27,762 nt of DNA from JAEUIG01 sp046349775 (GCA_046349775.1 JAXMBS010000073.1:1-27762), one strand, 5' to 3'; shown: positions 1-8,697, numbered from the stretch's first letter. Notes: a model not told the origin generated them from the letters alone. Program-made: numbers and translations.

Positions 1-834
<834 letters not shown>

Positions 835-1177
835 CGTCAGAGGTCAGACGAGCCGGAACGAAAGCGTCCGGGGCAGCGCCTTGGCGACGCGTTACCGTTG
901 CGTCGAATGTCGCTGCCGCCCGCGGCGCCGAATTTTCTGGTGGTGCCCACCGATCCGGCGTGTTGCTGCGCCGCCACGCGCCCCATGTCCCGTTGGCGAA
1001 TCGGCATCACTGCCGCAGTACCCGCCAGGTCAAAACTGCCATGATGTGGGTGGCCGCAACTGCCGGCCGCTCATACGGTTCGAGCCTTACACAGATCGCC
1101 TGTCAAGAAACTGAAACGCTGCGCATCAGAATTGCACATGTCCGGCTCGCCAACGCCTCCCTCCCGCGAGCCGCCGC
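835..1177. other. Gene-free interval
   Basis: About 340 bases separate the DUF1501 stop from the FabH-like start. Short open frames cross it, but none has a recognisable domain, a good ribosome binding site or a planctomycete-like composition. No terminator hairpin with a T-run and no convincing promoter pair was seen, though the promoter of the next gene presumably lies here. Confidence 0.5.
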
Positions 1178-2167
1178 ATGCCTGCCCCGTTCGTCTCCGC
1201 CCCGGCCGCAGTGTCGTCCGCGCGAACCACCGGGACGCTGTGCGGCACAATTGCCGGCACCGGGGCCGCCGTGCCGACGCGGGTCGTGGCCAACGACTAC
1301 TTCGTGAACGAGCTGGGACTCGACACGTCGGCCGAGTGGATCGAATCGAAGACCGGGATCAAGGAGCGCCGCTTTGCCGACCCCGAGTTGCCGCTGCATC
1401 TGCTGGCAGCCGATGCCGGCCGGCAGGCACTGCAGTGTGCCGGCGCCGATGCGGATGACGTCAGGCTGATCGTCGTGGCCACGTCGTCGGCCGATTATCG
1501 CATGCCCTCGACAGCGGCGCTCGTGCAGGCCCAGCTCGGCGCCCGGCGCGCCGCCGCGTTCGACCTCAACGCCGCCTGCGCCGGCTTCGTGTATGCGTTC
1601 GACGTCGCCGTCCGCATGCTGCAGTCGCTTGGCGGTCAGGCTCTCGTCATCGGCGCGGATCGTGGCTCGTCGCTCGTGAACCGGCTCGACCGCACCACCA
1701 GCGTATTCTTCGGCGACGCGGCCGGTGCGGTGCTCCTGGACGCGGACGGTCCCGGTGAAGTCGCAGCCAGCGTGCTCGCTGCACAGGGGACAGCCGTTCC
1801 GCTGAACGTGCCTGCGCACGGCGCCATGCACATGGACGGCAAGGCGATCTGGAACTTCGCGACCCGTGTGATTCCCGAGACGATCATTTCGCTCTGCCGG
1901 TCCGCCGGCGTCACGCCGGACGAACTCAAGCTCATCGTCCCGCATCAGGCCAATGTAAATATTCTCCGCACCGCGGCCGCGGCGCTCGAGATGCCGTTCG
2001 ACCGCTGGGCAGTGAACATCGAACGCTACGGCAATACGGTAGCGGCCAGCGTGCCGGTTGCACTGGATGAAGCCCTGCAGTCCGGCAGGGCACGTCGCGG
2101 CGATCACGTGCTGCTAATCGGGTTCGGCGCCGGGCTCTGCTGGGGCGGGCAGATATTGCGACTGTGA
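1178..2167 (+). CDS. fabH: 3-oxoacyl-ACP synthase III (KAS III, FabH-like)
   Basis: A 329-residue thiolase-fold enzyme. FabH condenses an acyl-CoA starter with malonyl-ACP to begin fatty acid synthesis in the cytosol. The triad is visible: C134 in LNAACAGFVYA, H256 in PHQAN and N286 in GNTVAASVP. Other family marks are the TGIKERRF block near residue 59, FFGDAAGAVLL at 177-187 and MDGKAIWNFATRVIPE at 219-234. The length is near the usual 315-330. The ATG at 1178 gives about 20 extra N-terminal residues before the conserved GTIAGTGAAVPTRVV, so a later start such as the GTG near 1211 is possible; no strong ribosome binding site settles it. Some paralogues serve secondary metabolism or long-chain starters. 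No other fab gene is adjacent, so housekeeping FabH is only the likeliest reading. Confidence 0.88.
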   Translation: MPAPFVSAPAAVSSARTTGTLCGTIAGTGAAVPTRVVANDYFVNELGLDTSAEWIESKTGIKERRFADPELPLHLLAADAGRQALQCAGADADDVRLIVVATSSADYRMPSTAALVQAQLGARRAAAFDLNAACAGFVYAFDVAVRMLQSLGGQALVIGADRGSSLVNRLDRTTSVFFGDAAGAVLLDADGPGEVAASVLAAQGTAVPLNVPAHGAMHMDGKAIWNFATRVIPETIISLCRSAGVTPDELKLIVPHQANVNILRTAAAALEMPFDRWAVNIERYGNTVAASVPVALDEALQSGRARRGDHVLLIGFGAGLCWGGQILRL

Positions 2168-2236
2168 GACAGGGAGTCGTGCGTAGGGAATAGCGACTTG
2201 GAACAGACTCGGGATTCCAACTTCAGAGGACAGTCC

Positions 2237-2992
2237 ATGGCGACATGTTTGGAACAAGTTGAACGTTCGGCTCAGCCCATTGGGACTCGGGCGTGGTCGG
2301 TTGTCCGCAAGAAGATGTCCACGCTGCGGACCGAGCAGACCCGCTTCGGCTGGCGGTCGCTGGCGCGGCTGATTGCCGACCGCGTCGGCGGGCGGCTGTG
2401 CGGCCTGAGCGTCTCGCACGTCGTGTGGCTCGATGTCGACGAGGTCGTCGTCACTGCCGCGTCGCTGCCGAAGTACACGTTTCGATTTCTGACTCCGGAA
2501 GAGGTCTTCCAGTTTGCCGCCGATCCGGCCCACGACCTGGACGGCACCATGGCGCAGCGTGCCGCCGACGGCCGCAACTCCTGCTTCGCGGCGCTCGACG
2601 GTGACCGGTTGGCGGCTTATGGCTGGTATGCGCGCCACTGGATCGAGCCGGAGCACTGCGACGGCTTTGGCCTGAAAATGCCGCCCAGCGTGGCGTACAT
2701 GTATAAAGGCTTTACGCACCCGGACTACCGGGGCCAGCGCCTGCACGGCGCTGTGATGGGGCTGGCGCTGCGGGCGTTTGAGGCGGAGGGGGTCCGGGCG
2801 CTGATCTCGACCGTCGAATGGACAAACGACGCATCGATGAAGAGCTGCGCCCGGCTTGGCTACCGCCGCATCGGCGTCCTGGCACGCGCGAAGGTCCTCG
2901 GCTGGCCCTGGTGGCGGACCAGTAGCAAAGTGCGCGAGCGCGGCGTGGAGATCGTCACACCGGACGCCAGCCGGAAGCTGACGATCGTGTGA
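2237..2992 (+). CDS. GNAT-family N-acetyltransferase
   Basis: A 251-residue protein with a GNAT fold in its C-terminal half. The acetyl-CoA-binding region is seen in GFTHPDYRGQRLHGAVMGLAL, followed by VRALISTVEWTNDASMKSCARLGYRRIG, a typical motif A/B layout. The N-terminal 100 residues are less conserved and may hold a second, degenerate GNAT-like half. The ATG at 2237 is preferred because AGAGGA lies six bases upstream; the frame is open further up to a TTG at 2198. It follows the FabH-like gene by 69 bases and may be co-transcribed with it. The substrate is unknown. Similar planctomycete proteins sit near polysaccharide or lipid genes, but nothing here fixes the role. Confidence 0.75.
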   Translation: MATCLEQVERSAQPIGTRAWSVVRKKMSTLRTEQTRFGWRSLARLIADRVGGRLCGLSVSHVVWLDVDEVVVTAASLPKYTFRFLTPEEVFQFAADPAHDLDGTMAQRAADGRNSCFAALDGDRLAAYGWYARHWIEPEHCDGFGLKMPPSVAYMYKGFTHPDYRGQRLHGAVMGLALRAFEAEGVRALISTVEWTNDASMKSCARLGYRRIGVLARAKVLGWPWWRTSSKVRERGVEIVTPDASRKLTIV

Positions 2993-3002
2993 CGGATCGA
3001 TA

Positions 3003-3064
3003 ACTAGCCGCGATCGTCAGGGAGCGCTGGGCGGCAGGTTCGCTCCCTCACAGTCGCGGCTAGT
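3003..3064. repeat. Imperfect inverted repeat (REP-like) between convergent genes
   Basis: Arm 3003-3026 begins ACTAGCCGCGA and ends AGGGAGCG. Arm 3041-3064 is its reverse complement except for a central five-base block, giving 11 and 8 paired bases around a 5 x 5 internal loop and a 14-base apical loop. It lies between the GNAT stop and the stop of the minus-strand lactonase, so it may act as a bidirectional terminator. There is no T-run. A related sequence beginning ACTAGCCCGAAGCG occurs near 27162. Confidence 0.75.
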
Positions 3065-3076
3065 CAGAGTCACCCG

Positions 3077-4231
3077 CTATTTCACGCCCAGCATCTTGAT
3101 GCACACGGGCGAGCCGACTTCGAGCACTTCGCCGGTGGCGTGCAGGGTGCCGTCGTCCGGGTTGATCTTGAACTCGACCACCGTGCCGGAGTCCTGGTTC
3201 TCGGCAAACAGATAGCTGCCGGTCGGATCGACGGCGAAGTTGCGCGGCGTTTTGCCGCGCGTCGGCTCGTTCTGGATGCGGGCCAGTTTGCCGGTCGCCT
3301 GGTCGATCTTGAACACGGCGATCGTGTCGTGGGTGCGGTTGGAGCCGTACAGGAACTTGCCCGTCGGGTGAGCGACGACCTCGGCCGTGCTGAACTCCGG
3401 CCGCACGGCGACGGGAATCGTGGGGATCGTCTGGATCTCGGTGAGTTTGCCATGTGCGGCGTCGTAAGACATCGCCGTCACGGTGAGCAGGATTTCGTTG
3501 ATGACGTAGGCGTACTTGCCGGACGGGTGAAACGCGAAGTGCCGCGGGCCTGAACCAGGGGCGATGGCGATGTAGGGCGGATCGTTCGGCGTCAGCGAAC
3601 CGTTCTGCTCATCGAACTTGTAGATCAGCACCTGGTCGAGCCCCAGGTCCGCGACGAACGCGTACTTGTTGGCCGCATCGAGATTGACGGAGTGTGCGTG
3701 GGGGCCGGCCTGGCGCTGCGGCGTGATGCTGTGACCGGTGTGCTGGACGAAACAGGCGACGTCGCCGAGGGTGCCGTCGGGATGAATCGGCACTGAGCAC
3801 ACGCTGCCACCGCCGTAGTTCGCCGCGAGCACGAATTTGCCGGTCTTGTCGACGACCAGATGACAGGGGCTCCCCCCCTGCGTGGACGTCGAGTTCAGTT
3901 CCTTGAGCGTGCCCTCGGCCGTGTTGATCTCAAAGGCGCTGACCCCGCCGGCGCCGTCGGTTTCGCTGACCGAGTACAGGTGCTTGCCGTCCGGGTGGAT
4001 TGCCAGGAACGACGGATTCGTGACGGCCGCCGCCAGCTTCACGTCGCGGCACTTGCCCGTCTTGGGATCGAACCGGAACGAATAGATCCCCTCGCTCTTG
4101 CCGCCGCCGGTATAGGTGCCGACGAACGCCAGAAATTCGCGCGGGGCGTCGGCCGCACGCGTCGAAGTGACGATCGATGTCATGAGCAGTCCAGCGGCGA
4201 GTGCCAGGCAGAGGCGGGGGGCAGGGGTCAT
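3077..4231 (-). CDS. Exported lactonase-family seven-bladed beta-propeller protein
   Basis: A 384-residue member of the 6-phosphogluconolactonase/3-carboxymuconate cyclase-like family (PF10282). It begins with a signal peptide: a basic start MTPAPR, a hydrophobic run LCLALAAGLLMTSIV and a likely cleavage after TRA near residue 27. The mature part starts AFVGTYTGGGKSEGIYSFRFD, the family hallmark. Repeated blades carry NPSFLAIHPDGKHLYSVSE, GPRHFAFHPSGKYAYVINE and TPRNFAVDPTGSYLFAENQ. The ATG at 4231 is chosen over upstream starts because it opens the signal peptide and has GGAGAAG six bases before it. Export makes a cytosolic pentose-phosphate role unlikely, and many such proteins have no proven lactonase activity. 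It is divergent from the LarA-like gene. Confidence 0.88.
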   Translation of the reverse strand: MTPAPRLCLALAAGLLMTSIVTSTRAADAPREFLAFVGTYTGGGKSEGIYSFRFDPKTGKCRDVKLAAAVTNPSFLAIHPDGKHLYSVSETDGAGGVSAFEINTAEGTLKELNSTSTQGGSPCHLVVDKTGKFVLAANYGGGSVCSVPIHPDGTLGDVACFVQHTGHSITPQRQAGPHAHSVNLDAANKYAFVADLGLDQVLIYKFDEQNGSLTPNDPPYIAIAPGSGPRHFAFHPSGKYAYVINEILLTVTAMSYDAAHGKLTEIQTIPTIPVAVRPEFSTAEVVAHPTGKFLYGSNRTHDTIAVFKIDQATGKLARIQNEPTRGKTPRNFAVDPTGSYLFAENQDSGTVVEFKINPDDGTLHATGEVLEVGSPVCIKMLGVK

Positions 4232-4370
4232 ACGTCTTCTCCGGCAGGTTGGGACGAACGTCGTAGTCGGTGCGCACGTATCAAACACGAATCCGCTGTC
4301 GGTTCGCAAGCCACCGGGGTGCCAGGCTCGTTCCTTCGACGCCGGCCCCACGACGCCTACAATGCACCGC

Positions 4371-5627
4371 ATGTCTCCCGCAGCTCCGATCCTGACCGAC
4401 GATGAAGTCCGCGCCTGGATTCAATCGCACATTCCGCGCGCCGAGTTCGAGCGCAAACGGGTGCTGCTGGTCGTCCCCGATCACACCCGCACGGCGCCGC
4501 TGCCGCTGTTGTTCGATGCGCTGTTTCGCCACCTCCGGCCGGTCGTCGATGCGCTGGACGTGATGTTCGCCCTCGGCACGCATCCGCCGCTGTCCGAAGC
4601 CCACATGTGCCGGCTGCTCGGCATTCAGGAGAAGGAGCGGTCGCGGCTGTTTTATCAGACGCAGCTCATCAATCATGAATGGGACAATCCGGAAGCCCTG
4701 CTGACGATCGGCAGCCTGACGGCGGCCGAGACGGCGGAGATTTCCGGCGGGCTCCTGTCAGAGGACGTGCCGGTCAAAATCAATGCGCACGTTCAGAATT
4801 ACGACGTGCTGCTGGTGGTGGGGCCGGTGTTTCCCCACGAGGTCGTCGGTTTTTCCGGCGGCAACAAGTACTTCTTTCCCGGCATCTCCGGGCCCGAACT
4901 GCTGAATTTTTTCCACTGGCTCGGCGCGCTGATCACCAATGCCGGGATTATCGGCGTGAAGCAGACGCCCGTTCGGCGAGTGGTGGATCTTGCCGCGCGA
5001 ATGATTTCGCAGACGCGCCGCGCGTTGACGTTCGTGGTCACACCGGACGGGACGGCGCGGCTGCACGGCATCTTCTATGGCGAACCGGAGCCGGCGTGGT
5101 CCGACGCGGCGGACCTGTCCGGCCGCGTGCACATTCAGCGTGTCCCCCGGCCGTTTCATACGGTGCTGTCCTGCGCGCCGCCGATGTACGACGAGCTGTG
5201 GGTCGCCGGCAAGTGCATGTACAAGCTGGAGCCGGTCGTGGCGGACGGAGGCGAGCTCATCATCTACGCGCCGCACATGAGTGAAATCTCGCTCACGCAC
5301 GGGAAGCTGATCCGCGAGATCGGCTATCACTGCCGCGACTACTTCCTCCGCCAGTGGGACCGGTTCGGCGAATATCCGCGCGGAGTCATTGCCCATTCCA
5401 CGCATGTGCGCGGCGTCGGTTCGTTTGCCCACGGTGTCGAGCAGTGCCGCGTGCGGGTGACGCTGGCGTCGCAGATTCCGCCGGAGGTCTGCTCGGCAAT
5501 TAACCTCGGTTACCGCGATCCCGCGACGATCGATGTCGAATCGTTTGCCGACCGCGAAGAGGAAGGCGTATTGCTTGTCCGCAAAGCGGGAGAGCAGTTG
5601 TACCGGCTGGAAAGCGATCCGATTTGA
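4371..5627 (+). CDS. LarA-like (DUF2088) lactate racemase-domain protein
   Basis: A 418-residue protein related to the nickel-pincer lactate racemase LarA. Family marks are VPDHTRTAP (D37, H38), ALGTHPP (H71), H102 in INHEWDN, and the block FPHEVVGFSGGNKYFFPG, which supplies H156 and K166, the expected equivalents of the LarA histidine and of the lysine that anchors the pincer cofactor. H182 in NFFHWLG fits the third LarA histidine. A second ATG lies nine bases upstream at 4362; neither has a clear ribosome binding site. No larB, larC or larE is nearby, so the cofactor supply and true substrate are unknown, and most DUF2088 proteins are uncharacterised. It ends 17 bases before the HisN-type gene, suggesting co-transcription. 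Confidence 0.82.
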   Translation: MSPAAPILTDDEVRAWIQSHIPRAEFERKRVLLVVPDHTRTAPLPLLFDALFRHLRPVVDALDVMFALGTHPPLSEAHMCRLLGIQEKERSRLFYQTQLINHEWDNPEALLTIGSLTAAETAEISGGLLSEDVPVKINAHVQNYDVLLVVGPVFPHEVVGFSGGNKYFFPGISGPELLNFFHWLGALITNAGIIGVKQTPVRRVVDLAARMISQTRRALTFVVTPDGTARLHGIFYGEPEPAWSDAADLSGRVHIQRVPRPFHTVLSCAPPMYDELWVAGKCMYKLEPVVADGGELIIYAPHMSEISLTHGKLIREIGYHCRDYFLRQWDRFGEYPRGVIAHSTHVRGVGSFAHGVEQCRVRVTLASQIPPEVCSAINLGYRDPATIDVESFADREEEGVLLVRKAGEQLYRLESDPI

Positions 5628-5644
5628 ACAATAACGTCCGTGCG

Positions 5645-6460
5645 ATGTCCTCACTCCCAGCATCCCTCGCCGACCGCCTCGACTTCGCCCTGCGGGCTGC
5701 GCGCGAGGCGTCCTCGTTGATCCTGCGCTATTACCAGGACGCCGATCTGGCCGTCGACCTGAAAGGGGACCAGTCTCCCGTCACGGCCGCCGACCGCGGG
5801 GCGGAAGAACTGCTCCGCACACTCATCGAGCGCGATTTCGAGAACGACGCAGTTCTCGGCGAAGAGTTCGGCGAACGGGCCGGGAACAGCGGGTACCGCT
5901 GGATCCTCGATCCGGTGGACGGCACAAAGTCGTTCGTGCACGGCGTTCCGCTGTTCGGCACGCTCATCGGCCTGGAGCACAATGACCGGCCGGTGCTGGG
6001 CGTGTGCCGGCTGCCGGCGCTCAACGAAGTCGTGTATGCGGCAGACGGCGGCGGCGCCTGGTGGCAGCGCGGCGACGCGGCCCCGGGCCGCGCTCAGGTC
6101 ACTCGCACGACCGACCTGTCGCAGGCACTGTTTTCGTATACGGCGGTCGAATTGTTCGACAAGACGCATCGCCGGGCGACGTTTGAGGCGTTCGCCAAGA
6201 CGTGCAGCGCCACGCGGGCCTGGGGGGATTGCTACGGGCACATCCTCGTCGCCACCGGCCGGGCCGATGTCATGGTCGACCCGATCATGAATATCTGGGA
6301 CTGCGCGCCGCTGGTCCCGATTCTGCGTGAGGCGGGGGGCGCCTATCTCGACTGGACGGGGCAGGAAACGATTCGTGGCGGCGACGGCATCTCGGTGAAT
6401 GCGAACTTGCAGTCAGCGGTTCTCGACCTTGTCCGCCGTACCGCCCCTCGTGCGACCTGA
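5645..6460 (+). CDS. hisN: Inositol monophosphatase-family phosphatase, HisN-type (histidinol-phosphatase)
   Basis: A 271-residue Mg2+-dependent sugar/amino-alcohol phosphatase. The metal site is visible as GEEFGE (E73, E74), WILDPVDGTKSF (86-97) and WDCAPLVPILREAGG near residue 220. The segment AWGDCYGHILVATGRADVMVDP is characteristic of the HisN branch, which dephosphorylates histidinol phosphate in histidine synthesis, rather than of SuhB or CysQ. The ATG at 5645 is used; an in-frame TTG at 5624 overlaps the stop of the LarA-like gene. No other his gene is present, which is normal for dispersed planctomycete pathways. A role on another phosphomonoester cannot be excluded. Confidence 0.85.
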   Translation: MSSLPASLADRLDFALRAAREASSLILRYYQDADLAVDLKGDQSPVTAADRGAEELLRTLIERDFENDAVLGEEFGERAGNSGYRWILDPVDGTKSFVHGVPLFGTLIGLEHNDRPVLGVCRLPALNEVVYAADGGGAWWQRGDAAPGRAQVTRTTDLSQALFSYTAVELFDKTHRRATFEAFAKTCSATRAWGDCYGHILVATGRADVMVDPIMNIWDCAPLVPILREAGGAYLDWTGQETIRGGDGISVNANLQSAVLDLVRRTAPRAT

Positions 6461-6470
6461 TCGTCGCAGC

Positions 6471-6570
6471 GACGCAGATTGCGCAGATTCCAGAGATGAC
6501 GGCAAAGAGTTGATTGGTACATAGCCGGTTGTACTTCCTCCTCAATCTGCGTAAACCTGCCGCATCTGAG
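6471..6570. repeat. CTGCG-type imperfect inverted repeats upstream of mch
   Basis: The segment 6472-6489 contains two tandem copies of a unit like CGCAGATT. Around 6541-6570 the opposite orientation appears as CAATCTGCGT followed by a degenerate copy, CCGCATCTGA. Together they form a loose inverted repeat inside the 198-base gap between the HisN-type gene and mch. The rest of the gap holds no gene and no strong promoter that I can define. Confidence 0.55.
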
Positions 6571-6658
6571 TTCCTTCTTGTAACGCCGCCTCGATAAACT
6601 TCGCGGCGCGAAAGTGGTACTCTGACGCTGTGCTCGCCCGACCTAGCTGCTGTTTGCC

Positions 6659-7621
6659 GTGAACGAAGAAGCCGAACCGACACTGAACGAACTGGCCTGG
6701 GACCTGGTCCAGCAGGCGCTGTTCGCCGCTGACGAACTGCGGATCACGCTGGTCGACGAAATCGACGGCGCTACGGTGCTCGACTTCGGAGTCGACGCGA
6801 TCGGCAGCCTCGGCGCCGGACTGGCACTGGCGGAAATCTGCACGGCAGGTCTTGCGGAGATCTCCGTGACTCCGGGCGAAGTCACCGGCATCGGCTGGCC
6901 GCATCTGCTGGTCACGACCGACTCCCCCGTGGATGCTTGCCTGCTGAGCCAGTACGCGGGCTGGCAGATCAGCGTCGGCGAGTTTTTCGGCATGGGGTCC
7001 GGTCCGATGCGCGCGGCCGCCGGTCGCGAGGAACTGTTTGAGGCATTCGACTACAAAGAAGACGCGACGCACGTTGTTGGCGTCCTCGAATCGGGACAGT
7101 TGCCGACGGTCGCCGCCGTCCGGGAGATTGCCGAGAAGTGCGGCGTGGAGACAAAGCACCTCGCGCTGCTGGTCGCGCCGACCGCCAGCATCGCCGGCAA
7201 TGCGCAGGTCGTCGCCCGGTCGGTCGAGACCGCCCTCCACAAGCTTTATGAGTTGGACTACGACGTTACCCGGATCGAGTCGGCCGTGGGGTGGGCGCCG
7301 CTGTCGCCCGTGGCTGCTAACGATCTCGCCGGAATCGGACGCACGAATGATGCGATCCTGTACGGCGGACGTGTGACGCTGCTGGTGTCCGGCGACGATG
7401 AGTCGATCGAGGCGGTCGGCCCGCAAGTGCCGTCCAGCGGATCGGCGGCGCACGGCAAGCCGTTCCTGGAGATCTTCGAGGCGGCCGGCCGCGACTTCTA
7501 CAAGATCGACCCGCATCTGTTCAGCCCGGCGCAGATCGTATTCCAGAACCTGGAGACCGGCCGCGTACATCATTACGGCCGGATCGAACCGGATGTGTTG
7601 AAGAAGTCGTTCGGGCTGTAA
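6659..7621 (+). CDS. mch: Methenyltetrahydromethanopterin cyclohydrolase
   Basis: A 320-residue protein that interconverts methenyl-H4MPT and formyl-H4MPT in the archaeal-type C1 pathway also found in methylotrophic proteobacteria and planctomycetes. Recognisable blocks are VLDFGVDAIGSLGAGLALAE near residue 40, GEFFGMGSGPMRAAAGREEL near 110, GRTNDAILYGGRVTL near 230 and GKPFLEIFEAAGRDFYKIDP near 265, followed by LFSPAQIVFQNLETG. The length fits the family (about 315-325). The start is a GTG at 6659; no ATG or strong ribosome binding site is close. The next gene is an ATP-grasp ligase of the kind used in H4MPT side-chain synthesis, so the two probably belong to one C1 module. The remaining C1 genes (fhc, mtdB/C, fae) are not in the window. 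Confidence 0.93.
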   Translation: MNEEAEPTLNELAWDLVQQALFAADELRITLVDEIDGATVLDFGVDAIGSLGAGLALAEICTAGLAEISVTPGEVTGIGWPHLLVTTDSPVDACLLSQYAGWQISVGEFFGMGSGPMRAAAGREELFEAFDYKEDATHVVGVLESGQLPTVAAVREIAEKCGVETKHLALLVAPTASIAGNAQVVARSVETALHKLYELDYDVTRIESAVGWAPLSPVAANDLAGIGRTNDAILYGGRVTLLVSGDDESIEAVGPQVPSSGSAAHGKPFLEIFEAAGRDFYKIDPHLFSPAQIVFQNLETGRVHHYGRIEPDVLKKSFGL

Positions 7622-7625
7622 GATC

Positions 7626-7721
7626 AGCAGCCTGGCTGCTTCTCGCAAGTCGCGTCATTGTGATGCACTGGTCCGCGAATCATCAGCCCGGTTGCATTGC
7701 ACAGCGAGCAGCCGGGCTGCT
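7626..7721. repeat. Two palindromic AGCAGCC-N-GGCTGCT elements between mch and the ATP-grasp gene
   Basis: Perfect 7-bp palindromes with a one-base centre occur at 7626-7640 (centre T) and 7707-7721 (centre G). The first follows the mch stop by five bases and the second ends eight bases before the preferred start of the next gene. The same heptamer in inverted order forms the hairpin at 27069-27100. They could be weak terminators or members of a dispersed repeat. Confidence 0.6.
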
Positions 7722-7729
7722 TTCACAAC

Positions 7730-8647
7730 ATGCACATCGCCGTTCTGGGAAACGCCGGCAGCTGGTACGTCGCTGATCTGGAGCGCGCCGCGACCGTGCG
7801 CGGCGATCGCTGCACGCGGATGGATTACCGGCAACTCACGGCACGCGTGCTCGGACAATCTGCCGATTCAACGCAGAATCCAAAGTCCAAAAATCAAAAT
7901 CCAATATCGCTCGTCTCGCCCCAGGGCGCCCTTGACGACTGCGACGCCGTTCTCGTTCGCACGATGCCGCCCGGTTCGCTGGAGCAGGTCGTGTTTCGAA
8001 TGGACGCCCTGCTGACGCTCGAATCGCGCGGCGTTGTGGTCGTCAATCCCCCCAGGGCGGTCGAGTGTGCGGTCGACAAATACTTGTGTACGTCGCGATT
8101 AGCCGCGGCCGGACTGCCCACACCGGAGACGATTGTCTGCGAGGACAGCGACGCTGCGCTGGCCGCGTTTGCCGAGCTGGGCGGCGACGTCGTGGTCAAG
8201 CCGATCTTCGGTTCCGAGGGGCGGGGGATCCTGCGGCTCACGGATCCGGACCTCGCGCTCCGCGCCTTTCGCACGCTGGAGCGGATCGATGCGGTGATCT
8301 ATGTGCAGCGGTTTGTCGAGCACGAAGGCTTTGACGTCCGGGTGCTGGTCCTCGACGGCTGCGTGCTGGGAGGAATGAAGCGGTCAAATTCGGCGGATTT
8401 TCGGACGAATGTCTCGCGCAAGGCCCGTACCGAGACGCATCCGGTCACCGACCGCGAAGCGGACCTGGCGCTTCGCGCGACGCGCTGCGTCGGCGCCCGG
8501 TTCGCCGGTGTCGATCTGCTGTATGATCGCCGCGGTGGGTGCCATGTCATTGAAGTCAACGCCGTCCCGGGCTGGAAGGCGTTCCAGCGAACGACCGGGA
8601 TCGACGTCGCCGGAGAGCTCTTGAACGCTCTCCACTGTTCCGTGTGA
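7730..8647 (+). CDS. RimK-like ATP-grasp ligase, probable H4MPT-associated glutamate ligase (MptN-like)
   Basis: A 305-residue ATP-grasp protein. The ATP-binding lobe shows DVVVKPIFGSEGRGI near residue 160 and YVQRFVEHEGFDVRVLVLDG near 200; the C-terminal metal/substrate part ends VIEVNAVPGWKAFQRTTGID. This is the RimK/MptN pattern of enzymes that add glutamate to ribosomal protein S6, coenzyme F420 or tetrahydromethanopterin. Position right after mch favours a role in H4MPT modification (inference). The ATG at 7730 opens MHIAVLGNAGSWYVADLERA, a typical N-terminus; the frame runs up to a TTG at 7697. Odd feature: bases 7876-7908 are an AT-rich tandem repeat read in frame as a polar Asn/Lys/Ser/Gln-rich stretch. 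Confidence 0.82.
   Translation: MHIAVLGNAGSWYVADLERAATVRGDRCTRMDYRQLTARVLGQSADSTQNPKSKNQNPISLVSPQGALDDCDAVLVRTMPPGSLEQVVFRMDALLTLESRGVVVVNPPRAVECAVDKYLCTSRLAAAGLPTPETIVCEDSDAALAAFAELGGDVVVKPIFGSEGRGILRLTDPDLALRAFRTLERIDAVIYVQRFVEHEGFDVRVLVLDGCVLGGMKRSNSADFRTNVSRKARTETHPVTDREADLALRATRCVGARFAGVDLLYDRRGGCHVIEVNAVPGWKAFQRTTGIDVAGELLNALHCSV
7876..7908. repeat. AATCCAAA-type AT-rich repeat inside the ATP-grasp reading frame
   Basis: A 33-base run of near-repeats (AATCCAAAG, TCCAAAAATC, AAAATCCAATATC) interrupts otherwise GC-rich coding sequence. It resembles the intergenic repeats at 8664, 9544 and 12042. It is read through in frame without a stop, adding about 11 polar residues between the first and second strands of the N-terminal domain. 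Confidence 0.7.
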
Positions 8648-8663
8648 CGCGGTTCAAGACCCG

Positions 8664-8697
8664 GAATCCTGAATCCCGAATCCTGAATCCTTCTCAA
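8664..8697. repeat. GAATCCTGAATCC tandem repeat, copy 1 (upstream of the ABC ATPase)
   Basis: A 34-base run made of heptamer-like units GAATCCT/GAATCCC. It matches 9544-9577 at 31 of 34 positions by eye. It lies in the 106-base gap between the ATP-grasp gene and the ABC ATPase gene, which contains no other feature that I can support. Confidence 0.8.

Noticed and set aside
4758..5663. Minus-strand open frame (301 codons) opposite the LarA-like gene
   Set aside because: Shadow of a gene with conserved LarA motifs.
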